Assembly: GCF_003205835.1 (NCBI RefSeq)
Contig: NZ_CP029773.1
Coordinates: 714,501 to 778,500 of the forward strand
DNA: 64,000 bases
Direction of reading: 5' to 3'
From: Stenotrophomonas maltophilia
GTDB lineage: Bacteria; Pseudomonadota; Gammaproteobacteria; Xanthomonadales; Xanthomonadaceae
The position numbers and the translations under genes are program-made. A model generated the notes under the pieces. The model was not told the origin of the DNA. It saw nothing but the letters and a program-made list of their open reading frames with translations, and did not search any database. Of the stretch, positions 15,133 through 23,790 are shown one piece after another; position 1 is the first letter of the stretch; each line of letters opens with the position of its first letter.

Positions 15133-17385
15133 ATGAACCCGATGACCCGCCATACCGCCCTGTGTCTTGCTGTCTGGATGGCTTTGCCGCTGTCCGCCCA
15201 CGCTGCTGCCGCCGCTGCGCCCGGCGCGCGAGAATTCGACCGGGTGCAGGTCACCGCCACCCGCACCGAGCGGGCGGTGAGCGACGTGGCGGCCACCGTG
15301 GACGTCATCGACCGCGAGCAGATGGACCGGCACCTGGTGCAGGACATCAAGGATCTGGTGCGCTACGAACCGGGCCTGTCGGTCACTCGCAGCGCGACCC
15401 GCTTCGGCCTGGATGGTTTCCGCATCCGTGGCCTGGACGGCAACCGTGTGCGCATCCAGACCGATGGCATCGTCATGCCGACCCGGTTCGACATCGGTTC
15501 GTTCGCCAGTTCCAACCGCAATTTCACCGACCTCGATACGCTCAAGCGCGTGGAGATCGTGCGTGGTCCGGCCAGTTCGCTGTACGGCTCCGATGCACTC
15601 GGTGGCGTGGTCGCGTTCGTGACCAAGGACCCGGCCGACTACCTCAAGGATGGCAAGAACAGCTACTTCGGCCTGAAGTTCGGCTACGACGGTGAGTGGA
15701 AGGGCCTGCTCGGCGGTGCCACCGCCGCCTTTGGTGGCGACCACTGGAGCGGCCTGGTCAACGTCAACCACCACCAGGGCCAGGAAACGGACAACAAGGG
15801 CACGGTGCGCAGCGACAACGACACCCGCACTGCGTCCAATCCGCAGGATCGTGATGGCCGCAGCCTGCTCAGCAAGCTGGTCTATGCACCGAGCGAAGAC
15901 CAGCGCTTCCGCCTGACCGTGGAAGGCAACGAAGACACCACCGATACCAATGTGTTGTCGGCGATTGCCAGCGTTGCACCGCGCCCCGGCGCGATGGCTG
16001 CGGCCACTGGCATGAAGTCCCACGACACGCAGAAGCGCACCCGCGTGTCCTTTGCCCACGAAATGGATGCGCTGGACCAGCCGTTCGCCGACAGCCTGCA
16101 CTGGCAGGTGTATGCGCAGAACAGCGAAACCCGGCAGCAGACCGACGAGACCCGCACCGACGGCAGCCGCCGTCACCGCGTGTTCTCCTTCGACCAGCAT
16201 GCCTATGGCCTGCAGGCGCAGTTCAACAAGGCCTTCAGCACCGGTGCGGTCGAACACGCGCTGACCTACGGCTTCGAGGGCACGCGCACCGAGATCCGCC
16301 AGAAGCGCGACGGCTACCAGGTCAGCAAGGCCGGCGTGGTCAGCAACACGGTGGTACCGGACACCTTCCCGGTGCGTGACTTCCCGATCAGCAAGACCAC
16401 CGAGTTGGGCCTGTACGCGCAGGATGAAATGCGCCTGGCCGACGGCAAGCTGTCGCTGGTGCCGGGCGTGCGCGTGGACCGTTACGAGCTGAAGCCGGAG
16501 GTGGACAGCATCTTCGCCGAAGACAATCCGACTACCGCCGTAGCGCAGCTGAAGAAGACCAGCGTGTCGCCGAAGCTGGGCATGGTCTGGCGCTTCACCG
16601 ACCAGTGGTCGCTGTTCGCCGGGTATGCGCGTGGCTTCCGTTCGCCGCCGTACAACGACGTCAACATCGGCCTGACCAACGTGGCCTTCGGCTACACCGC
16701 CATCGCCAACCCGGACCTGAAGCCGGAAACCAGCGACGGCTACGAACTGGGCCTGCGCTTCATCGCGCCGGCGGCGTACGTCAGCGTCAGCGGCTACTAC
16801 AACGACTACAAGGACTTCATCCAGTCCAACGTCGATACCGGCCGCAACGCACAGGGCTTGACCGTGTTCCAGTCGCAGAACATCGCCGACGCGCGCATCT
16901 ATGGCGCGGAAATGAAGGCCGGCATCGAATTCGGTGAACTCAGCCCGGCGCTGAAGGGCTGGGCGCTGCGCAGTGCGTTGGCATGGTCGCGTGGTGACAA
17001 CCGGACCGATGACGAACCGTTGGCCTCGGTCGATCCGCTGCGTGGCACGCTGGGCCTGATGTACGACACCGATAGCTGGGGCGTCGAACTGGCCGGCACC
17101 TTCGTGCAGCGCAAGAAGCGCCTGCCGCCGCCGGCGGCGCAGACCAATCCGAACGCACCGGCGCCGTTCGTCTACCAGCCGGCCGGCTACGGCGTGCTGG
17201 ACCTGATGGCGCACTGGAACTTCGCACCGGGTGCCACCTTCAATGTCGGCGTGTTCAACCTGGCCGACAAGCGCTACATCGAATGGTCGTCGATCACCCC
17301 GAGCCTGATCACCAATCGCGCACTGAGCGATCGTTTCAGCAGCCCGGGCCGCACCTTCTCCGCCAGCCTTGCCGTTTCCTGGTGA
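15133..17385 (+). CDS. TonB-dependent heme/hemoglobin receptor
   Basis: The 750-residue outer-membrane receptor has a signal peptide (residues 1-24, ending LSAHA). A TonB-box-like DRVQVTATRTE follows, then a plug domain (about 40-160, with RGLDGNRVRIQTDGI and VEIVRGPASSLYGSDALGG) and a 22-strand barrel ending SASLAVSW with a terminal aromatic residue. The FRSPPYNDVN and NPDLKPETSDGYELG motifs correspond to the FRAP and NPNL boxes of heme receptors (HmuR/HemR class). It brings heme from heme or hemoglobin across the outer membrane using TonB energy. It follows hemP and precedes two accessory genes, consistent with one Fur-controlled unit. The start with a Met-Asn-Pro N-terminus gives a normal signal peptide. 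Confidence 0.93.
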   Translation: MNPMTRHTALCLAVWMALPLSAHAAAAAAPGAREFDRVQVTATRTERAVSDVAATVDVIDREQMDRHLVQDIKDLVRYEPGLSVTRSATRFGLDGFRIRGLDGNRVRIQTDGIVMPTRFDIGSFASSNRNFTDLDTLKRVEIVRGPASSLYGSDALGGVVAFVTKDPADYLKDGKNSYFGLKFGYDGEWKGLLGGATAAFGGDHWSGLVNVNHHQGQETDNKGTVRSDNDTRTASNPQDRDGRSLLSKLVYAPSEDQRFRLTVEGNEDTTDTNVLSAIASVAPRPGAMAAATGMKSHDTQKRTRVSFAHEMDALDQPFADSLHWQVYAQNSETRQQTDETRTDGSRRHRVFSFDQHAYGLQAQFNKAFSTGAVEHALTYGFEGTRTEIRQKRDGYQVSKAGVVSNTVVPDTFPVRDFPISKTTELGLYAQDEMRLADGKLSLVPGVRVDRYELKPEVDSIFAEDNPTTAVAQLKKTSVSPKLGMVWRFTDQWSLFAGYARGFRSPPYNDVNIGLTNVAFGYTAIANPDLKPETSDGYELGLRFIAPAAYVSVSGYYNDYKDFIQSNVDTGRNAQGLTVFQSQNIADARIYGAEMKAGIEFGELSPALKGWALRSALAWSRGDNRTDDEPLASVDPLRGTLGLMYDTDSWGVELAGTFVQRKKRLPPPAAQTNPNAPAPFVYQPAGYGVLDLMAHWNFAPGATFNVGVFNLADKRYIEWSSITPSLITNRALSDRFSSPGRTFSASLAVSW

Positions 17386-17389
17386 CCTC

Positions 17390-17989
17390 ATGAGCCGAGC
17401 ACTGTCCGCACGCAGGAATGACTCCATCGCCGCGCCGTACAGCGCGGCCTGGCCGACCCCAGCACAGCTGGCCACGCTCGGCACCGTGTTGTGCCTGTAC
17501 CACGCCGACGGCAACGAGCTGGGCGGCTGGCGCCAGGCCGTACGCGTGCATGCCTGCCAGGGCGTGGACAGCGAAGGCCTGCGCGAAAGCCTGTGCTTCC
17601 TCGATGGCCGCGGCCGCTGCGTGTGGCGCCTGTACCTGCTGCCGGACAGCGACTTCCTGGCCTGGGACCGGCTGGTGGCTGCGCTGCCGCCGGGGCCCGA
17701 GCACGACAGCGATGGCAGTGTCGGCGAACGCCTGTGGCGGCGCCTGGCCGGCCATCTCGGTGGCCAGCGCTGGCGCCTGTGCGCGCTGCGCCTGCATGCC
17801 GCCGACGATGGCCGCACGCTGGCCGCCAGTCTGTCGACCCTGTCCTCGCTGGGCGCGGCCACCGCGCGCCGCATTGCACGGCTGGAAGGTGCCGAAGGCG
17901 AGCTGGCAATCGACGATTGCTGCTGTGCCGATGCCGCGCGGCGTCAGGCGCCGCGGATTCCCGGCGACCTGCCGCTGATCCGCCTGTGA
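17390..17989 (+). CDS. Heme-operon accessory protein (putative hemin transport protein)
   Basis: The 199-residue product starts 5 bp after the receptor stop, so it is almost certainly co-transcribed and translationally linked. There is no signal peptide or membrane helix. It contains WRLYLLPDSDFLAWDRLVAA and a C-terminal cluster of three adjacent Cys (DDCCCADAARR), a possible heme- or metal-contact site. It is shorter than HemS/ChuS heme-degrading proteins and about the size of ChuX/HutX, but I see no clear motif match. The position suggests cytoplasmic heme handling after import. The role is inferred from context alone. Confidence 0.6.
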   Translation: MSRALSARRNDSIAAPYSAAWPTPAQLATLGTVLCLYHADGNELGGWRQAVRVHACQGVDSEGLRESLCFLDGRGRCVWRLYLLPDSDFLAWDRLVAALPPGPEHDSDGSVGERLWRRLAGHLGGQRWRLCALRLHAADDGRTLAASLSTLSSLGAATARRIARLEGAEGELAIDDCCCADAARRQAPRIPGDLPLIRL

Positions 17990-18062
17990 CCCACTCCTGA
18001 TGGAACGCCTGTCGGCCACGGACGGCCTCTCAACGCATCTGCACCCCCGAAGGAAGACCCCG

Positions 18063-18989
18063 ATGAAGTTCCAGACAGCCAGCGCCCTGCTTGTGCTCGC
18101 CGCCAGCGGCGTGGCCAGCGCGCAGCCCTCCGATATCGCCCGTGACCACGACAGCATCCTTGCCATGCAGGGTGAGTACACCGTGGACTTCGCCTTCGAT
18201 GAGACCGTGCTGCTGAAGCCGGGCTACGAGCGTGCGCCGGCGATGCGCAGCGGCGGCAACGAAGTGGTCATCGTGGTCGAAGACACGCCGAAGCGCATCG
18301 TGCTGCAGCACCTGCTGCTGGACGAGAAGAGCGGCCACATCACCAAGCACTGGCGCCAGGACTGGGTGTACGAAGCACCGAACCGTTTCGAGTTCAGTGC
18401 CGACCAGACCTGGAAGGTGAGCAGCATTCCGGCGGCGGTGAACCAGGGCGCCTGGACCCAGTGCGTGTACGAAGTGAGCGACGCACCGCGCTATTGCGGC
18501 ACCGGCACCTGGACCTACACCAACAACGTGCCGAGCTGGACCAGCGACCTGAGCTGGCGTCCGCTGCCGCGCCGCGAGTACACCAAGCGCAGTGACTACA
18601 ACGCGCTGGCCGTGATCAACCGCCACACGCTGACCCCGAACGGCTGGACCCACGAGCAGTTCAACACCAAGGTGCAGCGCAACGCCGATGGCAGCCAGGT
18701 GGAGATCGCCCGCGAGTTCGGCTTCAACGACTACGTGAAGACCACCGAGGTCGACTTCACCCCGGCGCGGAACTACTGGAAGGCCACCGCCGGTTACTGG
18801 GCAAAGGTGCGCCAGCGCTGGGATGGCTTCCTCGGCCAGGCCCCGGGCGTGCACCTGAAGACCAAGATCGACGGCATGGCGATGATCATCCCGATGTTCA
18901 CCCAGGCCGAAGAGATCCAGGCCGGCAAGAAGGTGAAGGACAAGCAGATCGACGACGTGTTCGCCAAGTACGTGGAAAAGGCCCAGTAA
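18063..18989 (+). CDS. DUF6607-family secreted protein of the heme operon
   Basis: The 308-residue protein begins with a signal peptide (MKFQTASALLVLAASGVASA, cleavage after AQA-like Ala). The mature part is rich in Trp and Tyr (WTYTNNVPSWTSDLSWRPLPR, HWRQDWVY, FNDYVKTTEVDF) and looks like a beta-rich periplasmic or surface protein. I assign it to DUF6607 on general resemblance. The function is unknown. It is the last gene of the heme-uptake unit, 73 bp behind the Cys-rich accessory gene, so a role in heme binding or receptor assembly is possible but unproven. Its TAA stop lies in a GTAA variant of a SMAG head. Confidence 0.65.
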   Translation: MKFQTASALLVLAASGVASAQPSDIARDHDSILAMQGEYTVDFAFDETVLLKPGYERAPAMRSGGNEVVIVVEDTPKRIVLQHLLLDEKSGHITKHWRQDWVYEAPNRFEFSADQTWKVSSIPAAVNQGAWTQCVYEVSDAPRYCGTGTWTYTNNVPSWTSDLSWRPLPRREYTKRSDYNALAVINRHTLTPNGWTHEQFNTKVQRNADGSQVEIAREFGFNDYVKTTEVDFTPARNYWKATAGYWAKVRQRWDGFLGQAPGVHLKTKIDGMAMIIPMFTQAEEIQAGKKVKDKQIDDVFAKYVEKAQ

Positions 18990-19218
18990 GTCGAGCCCTG
19001 CTCGACTCATGGCGCGGATCCTCTGGTCAGGTGCCGCGCCGCGTATCCGCTCCTGGTAGGTGCCGAGCTTGCTCGGCACGCTCTTCGCCGGCGATTGCAC
19101 ACCGCATCCACGCATGGCGTGGATCTACCGTGCCGCATATCCGCTCCTGGTAGGTGCCGAGCTTGCTCGGCACGCTCTCCATCGGTGATCGCACGCTGCA
19201 TCCACGCCATGCGTGGGT
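18986..19218. repeat. Array of five SMAG repeats containing a ~97-bp tandem duplication
   Basis: Copies lie at 18986-19006 (GTAA head), 19056-19078, 19106-19128 (inverted), 19150-19172 and about 19200-19217 (partial). The block 19031-19128 is repeated imperfectly as 19130-19220, including the same spacer around CGC(G/A)TATCCGCTCCTG. This points to duplication of a two-SMAG unit. Confidence 0.8.
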
Positions 19219-19227
19219 GCGATGCAC

Positions 19228-19719
19228 TCAGGACGCCGGCCCACTCAAGGTGGTCAGGTCCAGACCAGCGTCCTGGAACGCACGCAGGGTGGCCTGCAGG
19301 CTGGCCTCGTCATCGCGGGTGCGGACGCCGAGGATGGCTTCGTGGCAACGCACTCGATCCGTGCTGCAGGCGCTACGGTCCGGCAGCAGCAGCGCGGTCT
19401 GTGCGACGAGGATCGCCATGTGCGCCACTTCCTTTCTCGGCTTCGGTTGGCCCCGGTAGAACCGGTCGAACTCAGCACGCAGGTCGGCCACCACGCCGGC
19501 ATCGCTGCGCGTGCGTGACACGCTGGCCGGAACCAGATAGGTCGGGTGGCCCTCGTGGAAGGCTTGCGCTTCATCGGCCAGCACCGTTTCCAGCACGAAG
19601 GCCTGCACCGCGTCAGGAACATGGCCATCTGCCGCGCGGGCGCCTGCGGGTAGCACCGCGGCGAACAGTGGGGAACTGGCCAGAAGGATGCGCAGACAGA
19701 GGCCGTATTTCATCTTCAT
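19228..19719 (-). CDS. Uncharacterised exported protein
   Basis: The 163-residue product begins MKMKYGLCLRILLASSPLFAAVLPAGARA, a clear signal peptide with cleavage after ARA or RAADG. The mature part is helical and contains two Cys (RSACSTDRVRCHEA) that could form a disulfide in the periplasm. No known domain is recognised. A second ATG at 19713 is an equally good start. An upstream extension to 19815 is rejected because it runs past the signal peptide. It stands alone between a SMAG array and the ABC permease gene, 103 bp downstream of the latter on the same strand. Confidence 0.6.
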   Translation of the reverse strand: MKMKYGLCLRILLASSPLFAAVLPAGARAADGHVPDAVQAFVLETVLADEAQAFHEGHPTYLVPASVSRTRSDAGVVADLRAEFDRFYRGQPKPRKEVAHMAILVAQTALLLPDRSACSTDRVRCHEAILGVRTRDDEASLQATLRAFQDAGLDLTTLSGPAS

Positions 19720-19822
19720 TCCTTGAACATCGGGAGCGCGGGAGCGACCTTCCGCGCTTCCGGACGATCCGATCGGGTGGCGCGCGCAGCATAGCGCCCC
19801 ACCCGAGCGTGTCACGATCGCG

Positions 19823-22339
19823 TCAGGCTTCGCGCAGCGCCAGTGCCGGTGGCGTATGCAGGATCGCGCGCGTACCCCACCAGCCTGCCAGAAGGCTCAA
19901 GCCGATGCCGACCACGCCGCCGATCAGCAGGCCCGGCCACGGCGGCAGCAACGGCAGCTCGAACACCTTCTGCGAGACCGCCACACCGATCGCAGCGGCC
20001 GCGCCCACCGCCAGCAACGCCGCCAGCGTGCCCAGCGCACCGAATTCCACCAGCACCGCGCCACGCAGCTGGCGCCGGGTCGCGCCCAGCGTGCGCAGCA
20101 CCGCGCTGTCGTAGCGCCGTTCGCCCGCCGTGGCCTGCAGCGCGGCCAGCAGCACCAGCATGCCGGCCAGCAGGCTGAACACCATCACCAGCTGCACCGC
20201 CTGCGCCACCCGTTCCATCACATCGCGCACCTGCGAGATCACTGCGTCCACGTCCAGCAGCGACAGGTTCGGCTGCGCGCGTACCAGCTCGCCCAGTCCG
20301 GCTGCCTTGCCGGCCGGCAGATGGAATGCCGACAGCAGGTTGTGCGGCGTATCGCCCACCGCGTTCGGGTTCAGCAGCACGAAGAAGTTCGGACGGAAGG
20401 TGTTCCAGTCCGCCTTGCGCACGCTGGTGACAGTGAACTCGCGTTCCTGCTCGCCCACCGCAATGGTGATGCGGTCGCCGGGATACACGCCGTAGCGCTT
20501 GGCCCAGCCGATCTCCACCGAGGCTTCGGCGGCGGTGCTGTCTGCCTTCCAGAACGTACCGTTGACCAGCGTGTTGGCTGGCGGGAAGCTGCTGCGCCAG
20601 CTGAAGTTCAACGGCCGGTTCTCGTCATCGTCGTCGCGTTGGGCCTCGCTGGACGCCGGCTGCCCGTTCTGTTCCGGCGAGCGGTCCACGCGCAGCGGCG
20701 GCTTGCCGTTGATCGCGATCAGGCGGCCAGTGGCCATCGGTTCGATGCTGGCGTCGTTGGCGCCCAACCCGCGCAGCGTGGCCAGCACGCTGTCGCGCTG
20801 TTCGGGCTGGATGTTGATCAGGAAGTAGTTCGGCGTGTCCGCGGGCAGTCGCTCACGCCACTGCTGCAGCAGGCCGGGGCCGGTCACCGCCAGCAGCAAC
20901 AGCGCGCACAGCGACAGCGACAGCCCGACCAGCTGCATCACCGCCAGCATCCGGCGCCGGGTCAGCGCGGCCAGGCCCAGCCGCCAGTGGCCATGCAGGC
21001 GGTGCTGCAGGCCGCGCAGCAGCTGCAGCAGCACGAAGCCGACCACGCCGGCCGCCACCGCCAGCGCGGCCAACCCGCCCAGCACCCACAGCGCCAGCTT
21101 GAGATCACCGGTGACCTGCACCGCCAGCAGCAGGCTGGCCGCCAACGCCGCCACATAGGCCAGCAGCGAGGCCGGCGGCAGGGCGGCGAAGGAGCGGTTG
21201 AGCACCCGCATCGGCGGCACCCCGCGCAGGCGCAGCAGCGGTGGCAGGCCGAAGCCGAACAGCAGCAACAGCCCGATGCCGGCACCGGTCAGCGCAGGCA
21301 TTGCCTCGGGCAGCGGCAGGCGCTGCGGCACCAGGCTGCCCAGCACCTGCACCAGGCCCTCCTGCGCCGCCATGCCCAGGCCGATGCCGAGTGCGCAGGC
21401 CGGCACCGCCAGCATCAGCAGCTGCAGTGCCAGACCGGACAGGATGTCGCGCTGGCGCGCGCCCAGGCAGCGCAGGATCGCCACCTGGTCGATGCGGCGC
21501 AGCGCGAAGCGGTTGGCCGCCAGCGCCGTGGCCACGCCGGCCAGCAGGACTGCCAGCAGCGCGCTGAGGCCGAGGAAGCGTCCGGCCAGGTCGAATGCCT
21601 GGCGCACGCCGCGCTGGGTGTCGTCCACGCTCAACAGGCGCAGGCCCTTTACCTGTGGCAACAGCCATTGCCGCAGCGCGGCGATCTGGTCGGCCGCTCC
21701 GGCGAACATCAGCCGGTAGTTGATGCGGCTGCCGGGGCCGAGCAGTCCGGTGCCTTCCACGTCGGCGCGGTTGACCAGCAGGGTCGGGGAGAGCGTGAGC
21801 AGGTCGCCACCGGTGTCGGGCTCGGCCTCGATGATGCCGGCGATGCGCAGCGTACCGGCGCCGAATTCGAGCGCATCGCCGGCCTTCAGGCCCAGCCCCT
21901 GCAGCAGTCGCGGGTCGGCATAGGCCTGGCCCTTGGGGGGCATGCCGGCGTCGGTGATCAGGGCGCCGCCGGGCGTGGCCCGCACCCGCAGCGTGCCGCG
22001 CAGCGGATAGCCCGCCTGCACCGCCTTGATGCTGGCCATCTGGCTGGCCTCGCCATGGAACAGCACGCTGCCGAAGCTGGCGATGCGGGTATAGGCCAGT
22101 CCGCGCCGCTGCGCTTCTTCGGCGAACGCCTGCGGCGGGTCATCGCGCCCGGCGATGCCGAGATCACCACCGAGCATTTCCGCCGCGCTGCCGGTCAGCG
22201 CCAGGTTGACCCGGTTCACCAGCGTGCCGACCGCGGTCATCACCGCCACGCCCAGCACCAGCGCGGCGAATACGGTCAGCAGGTCACCGGCCAGCGCTTC
22301 GCGGCGCAGCGCGCGCCACGCGTGCCGCAGCAGGTTCAT
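19823..22339 (-). CDS. ABC transporter permease, FtsX-like (YbbP family)
   Basis: The 838-residue inner-membrane protein has the MacB/FtsX architecture duplicated as in YbbP. There is an N-terminal helix (LLTVFAALVLGVAVMTAVGTL) and a large periplasmic domain. Helix groups follow near residues 255-400 (ALLAVLLAGVATALAANRFAL) and 430-520, then a second periplasmic domain (540-690), and three C-terminal helices (LVMVFSLLAGMLVLLAALQAT, GTLAALLAVGAAAAIGVAV, LLIGGVVGIGLSLLAGWWG). It pairs with the upstream ATPase, overlapping it by 4 bp. In many proteobacteria ybbA-ybbP is divergent from tesA, exactly as here. The substrate is unknown; the fold suggests lipid or lipoprotein handling. Confidence 0.88.
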   Translation of the reverse strand: MNLLRHAWRALRREALAGDLLTVFAALVLGVAVMTAVGTLVNRVNLALTGSAAEMLGGDLGIAGRDDPPQAFAEEAQRRGLAYTRIASFGSVLFHGEASQMASIKAVQAGYPLRGTLRVRATPGGALITDAGMPPKGQAYADPRLLQGLGLKAGDALEFGAGTLRIAGIIEAEPDTGGDLLTLSPTLLVNRADVEGTGLLGPGSRINYRLMFAGAADQIAALRQWLLPQVKGLRLLSVDDTQRGVRQAFDLAGRFLGLSALLAVLLAGVATALAANRFALRRIDQVAILRCLGARQRDILSGLALQLLMLAVPACALGIGLGMAAQEGLVQVLGSLVPQRLPLPEAMPALTGAGIGLLLLFGFGLPPLLRLRGVPPMRVLNRSFAALPPASLLAYVAALAASLLLAVQVTGDLKLALWVLGGLAALAVAAGVVGFVLLQLLRGLQHRLHGHWRLGLAALTRRRMLAVMQLVGLSLSLCALLLLAVTGPGLLQQWRERLPADTPNYFLINIQPEQRDSVLATLRGLGANDASIEPMATGRLIAINGKPPLRVDRSPEQNGQPASSEAQRDDDDENRPLNFSWRSSFPPANTLVNGTFWKADSTAAEASVEIGWAKRYGVYPGDRITIAVGEQEREFTVTSVRKADWNTFRPNFFVLLNPNAVGDTPHNLLSAFHLPAGKAAGLGELVRAQPNLSLLDVDAVISQVRDVMERVAQAVQLVMVFSLLAGMLVLLAALQATAGERRYDSAVLRTLGATRRQLRGAVLVEFGALGTLAALLAVGAAAAIGVAVSQKVFELPLLPPWPGLLIGGVVGIGLSLLAGWWGTRAILHTPPALALREA

Positions 22340-22983
22340 GCCTGCGCCCCACGCTCGACCGGCAGCAGGCGGCCGTCGTCGATGCGGTGGATGTACTGGC
22401 AGCGCTGGGCCAGTCGCAGATCGTGGGTGACCAGTACCAGTGTGGTGCCGCTGCCGGCGTTGAGCTCGAACAGCAGGTCGCTGATGTGCTGGCCGGTGGC
22501 GTGGTCCAGCGAGCCGGTCGGTTCGTCGGCGAACAGGATGCGCGGGCGGGTGACGAAGGCACGTGCCAACGCCACGCGCTGCTGCTCGCCGCCGGACAGC
22601 TGGCGCGGATAGTGGCGGGCGCGATGGGCTAGGCCGACCTGGGCCAGCACTTCATCGACCCGCGCCCGGTCTTCGCGCCCGGCCAGCTCCAGCGGCAAGG
22701 CGACGTTCTCGGCGGCGGTCAGCGCCGGCAGCAGGTGGAAGCTCTGGAACACGAAGCCGACCTCGCGTGCGCGCAACTGCGCGCGCGCTTCCTCATCCAG
22801 CGCTGACAGGTCCTGGCCGGCCAGCGCGATGCGGCCGCGGCTGGGCAGGTCCAGCCCGGCCAGCAGGCCGAGCAGGGTGGTCTTGCCGGAACCGGAGGCG
22901 CCGACGATGGCCGCGCTGGTCCCTTCATGGACGGTCAGGGTGATGTTGTCCAGTATGTGGACTTCACCCTCCGGGCCCTGCAC
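22336..22983 (-). CDS. ABC transporter ATP-binding protein (YbbA/LolD-like)
   Basis: The ATPase shows Walker A GASGSGKTTLL, the Q-loop VFQSFHLLPALT, signature LSGGEQQRVALARA, Walker B ILFADEPTGSLD and the H-loop LVTHD. The MDEEARAQLRAREVGFVFQ-like stretch (here LDEEARAQLR) is typical of YbbA. The first in-frame standard start is GTG 22983, but this removes the first beta strand. The frame continues upstream with SVAIAVDQVGKSVQ, which matches the family N-terminus. An ATC codon at 23046-23044, preceded by GGAG at 7 nt, is therefore a likely true start (see findings). It energises the overlapping permease and is divergent from tesA with only 12 bp between the two proposed starts. Confidence 0.88.
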   Translation of the reverse strand: MQGPEGEVHILDNITLTVHEGTSAAIVGASGSGKTTLLGLLAGLDLPSRGRIALAGQDLSALDEEARAQLRAREVGFVFQSFHLLPALTAAENVALPLELAGREDRARVDEVLAQVGLAHRARHYPRQLSGGEQQRVALARAFVTRPRILFADEPTGSLDHATGQHISDLLFELNAGSGTTLVLVTHDLRLAQRCQYIHRIDDGRLLPVERGAQA

Positions 22984-23058
22984 GGATTTGCCGACCTGGT
23001 CGACGGCGATGGCAACGGACGCGCTGCGGGGGGACAGGCTGTCGATGAGGAGACTCCA

Positions 23059-23703
23059 ATGCGCAAGACGGGATGGAGCCGGCGAGCCGGCGCGATGATG
23101 GTGCTGCTGCTAGGGTTCCTGCTGCTGCCCGGGCTGGCCTGTGCCAAAGGTCCGGCGGGCACCGTGCTGGTACTCGGCGACAGCCTCAGTGCTGCCCACA
23201 ATATCCCCGCCGACGCCGGCTGGGTCAGCCTGCTGCAGCAGCGGGTCAGGCAGCAGTCGAAAACCCCGGCGCGCATCGTCAATGCCAGCATGAGCGGGGA
23301 GACCACCGCCGGCGCGCTGACCCGCCTGCCAGGCCTGCTGGCCAAGGAAAAACCGACCGTGGTGGTGATTGCCCTTGGCGGCAACGACGCACTGCGCGGG
23401 CTGACCCCGGCGCAGGTGCAGGGCAACCTGGAAAAGATGGTGCAGGCCAGCCAGAAGGCGGGCGCCAAGGTGCTGCTGCTGGGCATCGATGTGCCGCCCA
23501 ACTACGGGCCGGCCTATCGCCAGCGCCTGGCGGCGGCCTACAAGGCGCTGGCCACGCAGTACAAGGTGCCGCTGCTGCCCTTCCTGCTGGAGGGTGTGGC
23601 CCTGCAACCGGGCATGATGCAGGCCGACGGGCTTCATCCGACCGCGCAGGCGCAGCCGAAGGTGCTGGACAACGTCTGGCCGCTGCTGCGTCCGCTGCTC
23701 TGA
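23059..23703 (+). CDS. tesA: Arylesterase / lysophospholipase L1 (TesA-like, SGNH)
   Basis: The 214-residue exported hydrolase has a signal peptide (residues 1-29, ending GLACA). The SGNH blocks follow: I VLVLGDSLSAAHN (nucleophile Ser), II NASMSGETTAG, III ALGGNDALRG, and V ADGLHPTAQAQ with the catalytic Asp/His. The family hydrolyses thioesters, aryl esters and lysophospholipids in the periplasm. The start has an AGGAGAC ribosome site. It is divergent from the YbbAP-type ABC genes, an order conserved in many proteobacteria, which suggests a joint role in envelope lipid metabolism. Confidence 0.93.
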   Translation: MRKTGWSRRAGAMMVLLLGFLLLPGLACAKGPAGTVLVLGDSLSAAHNIPADAGWVSLLQQRVRQQSKTPARIVNASMSGETTAGALTRLPGLLAKEKPTVVVIALGGNDALRGLTPAQVQGNLEKMVQASQKAGAKVLLLGIDVPPNYGPAYRQRLAAAYKALATQYKVPLLPFLLEGVALQPGMMQADGLHPTAQAQPKVLDNVWPLLRPLL

Positions 23704-23790
23704 ACGATTTACTTCCCTCTTGACGGAACTTCACATCGCGTCCACCGTCGATCCGGCATGTTTCACAAAGCTGAAGTTAGAGGGAATCAC

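Noticed and set aside
14758-17874. 1038-codon frame on the minus strand opposite the heme receptor
   Set aside because: It runs antisense through hemP, the receptor and the accessory gene; low-complexity Arg/Ala/Gly composition and no domain support.
19856-22612. 918-codon frame opposite the ABC permease
   Set aside because: Antisense, Gln/Arg/His-rich, no recognisable domain; the minus-strand permease has clear helices and an overlapping partner gene.
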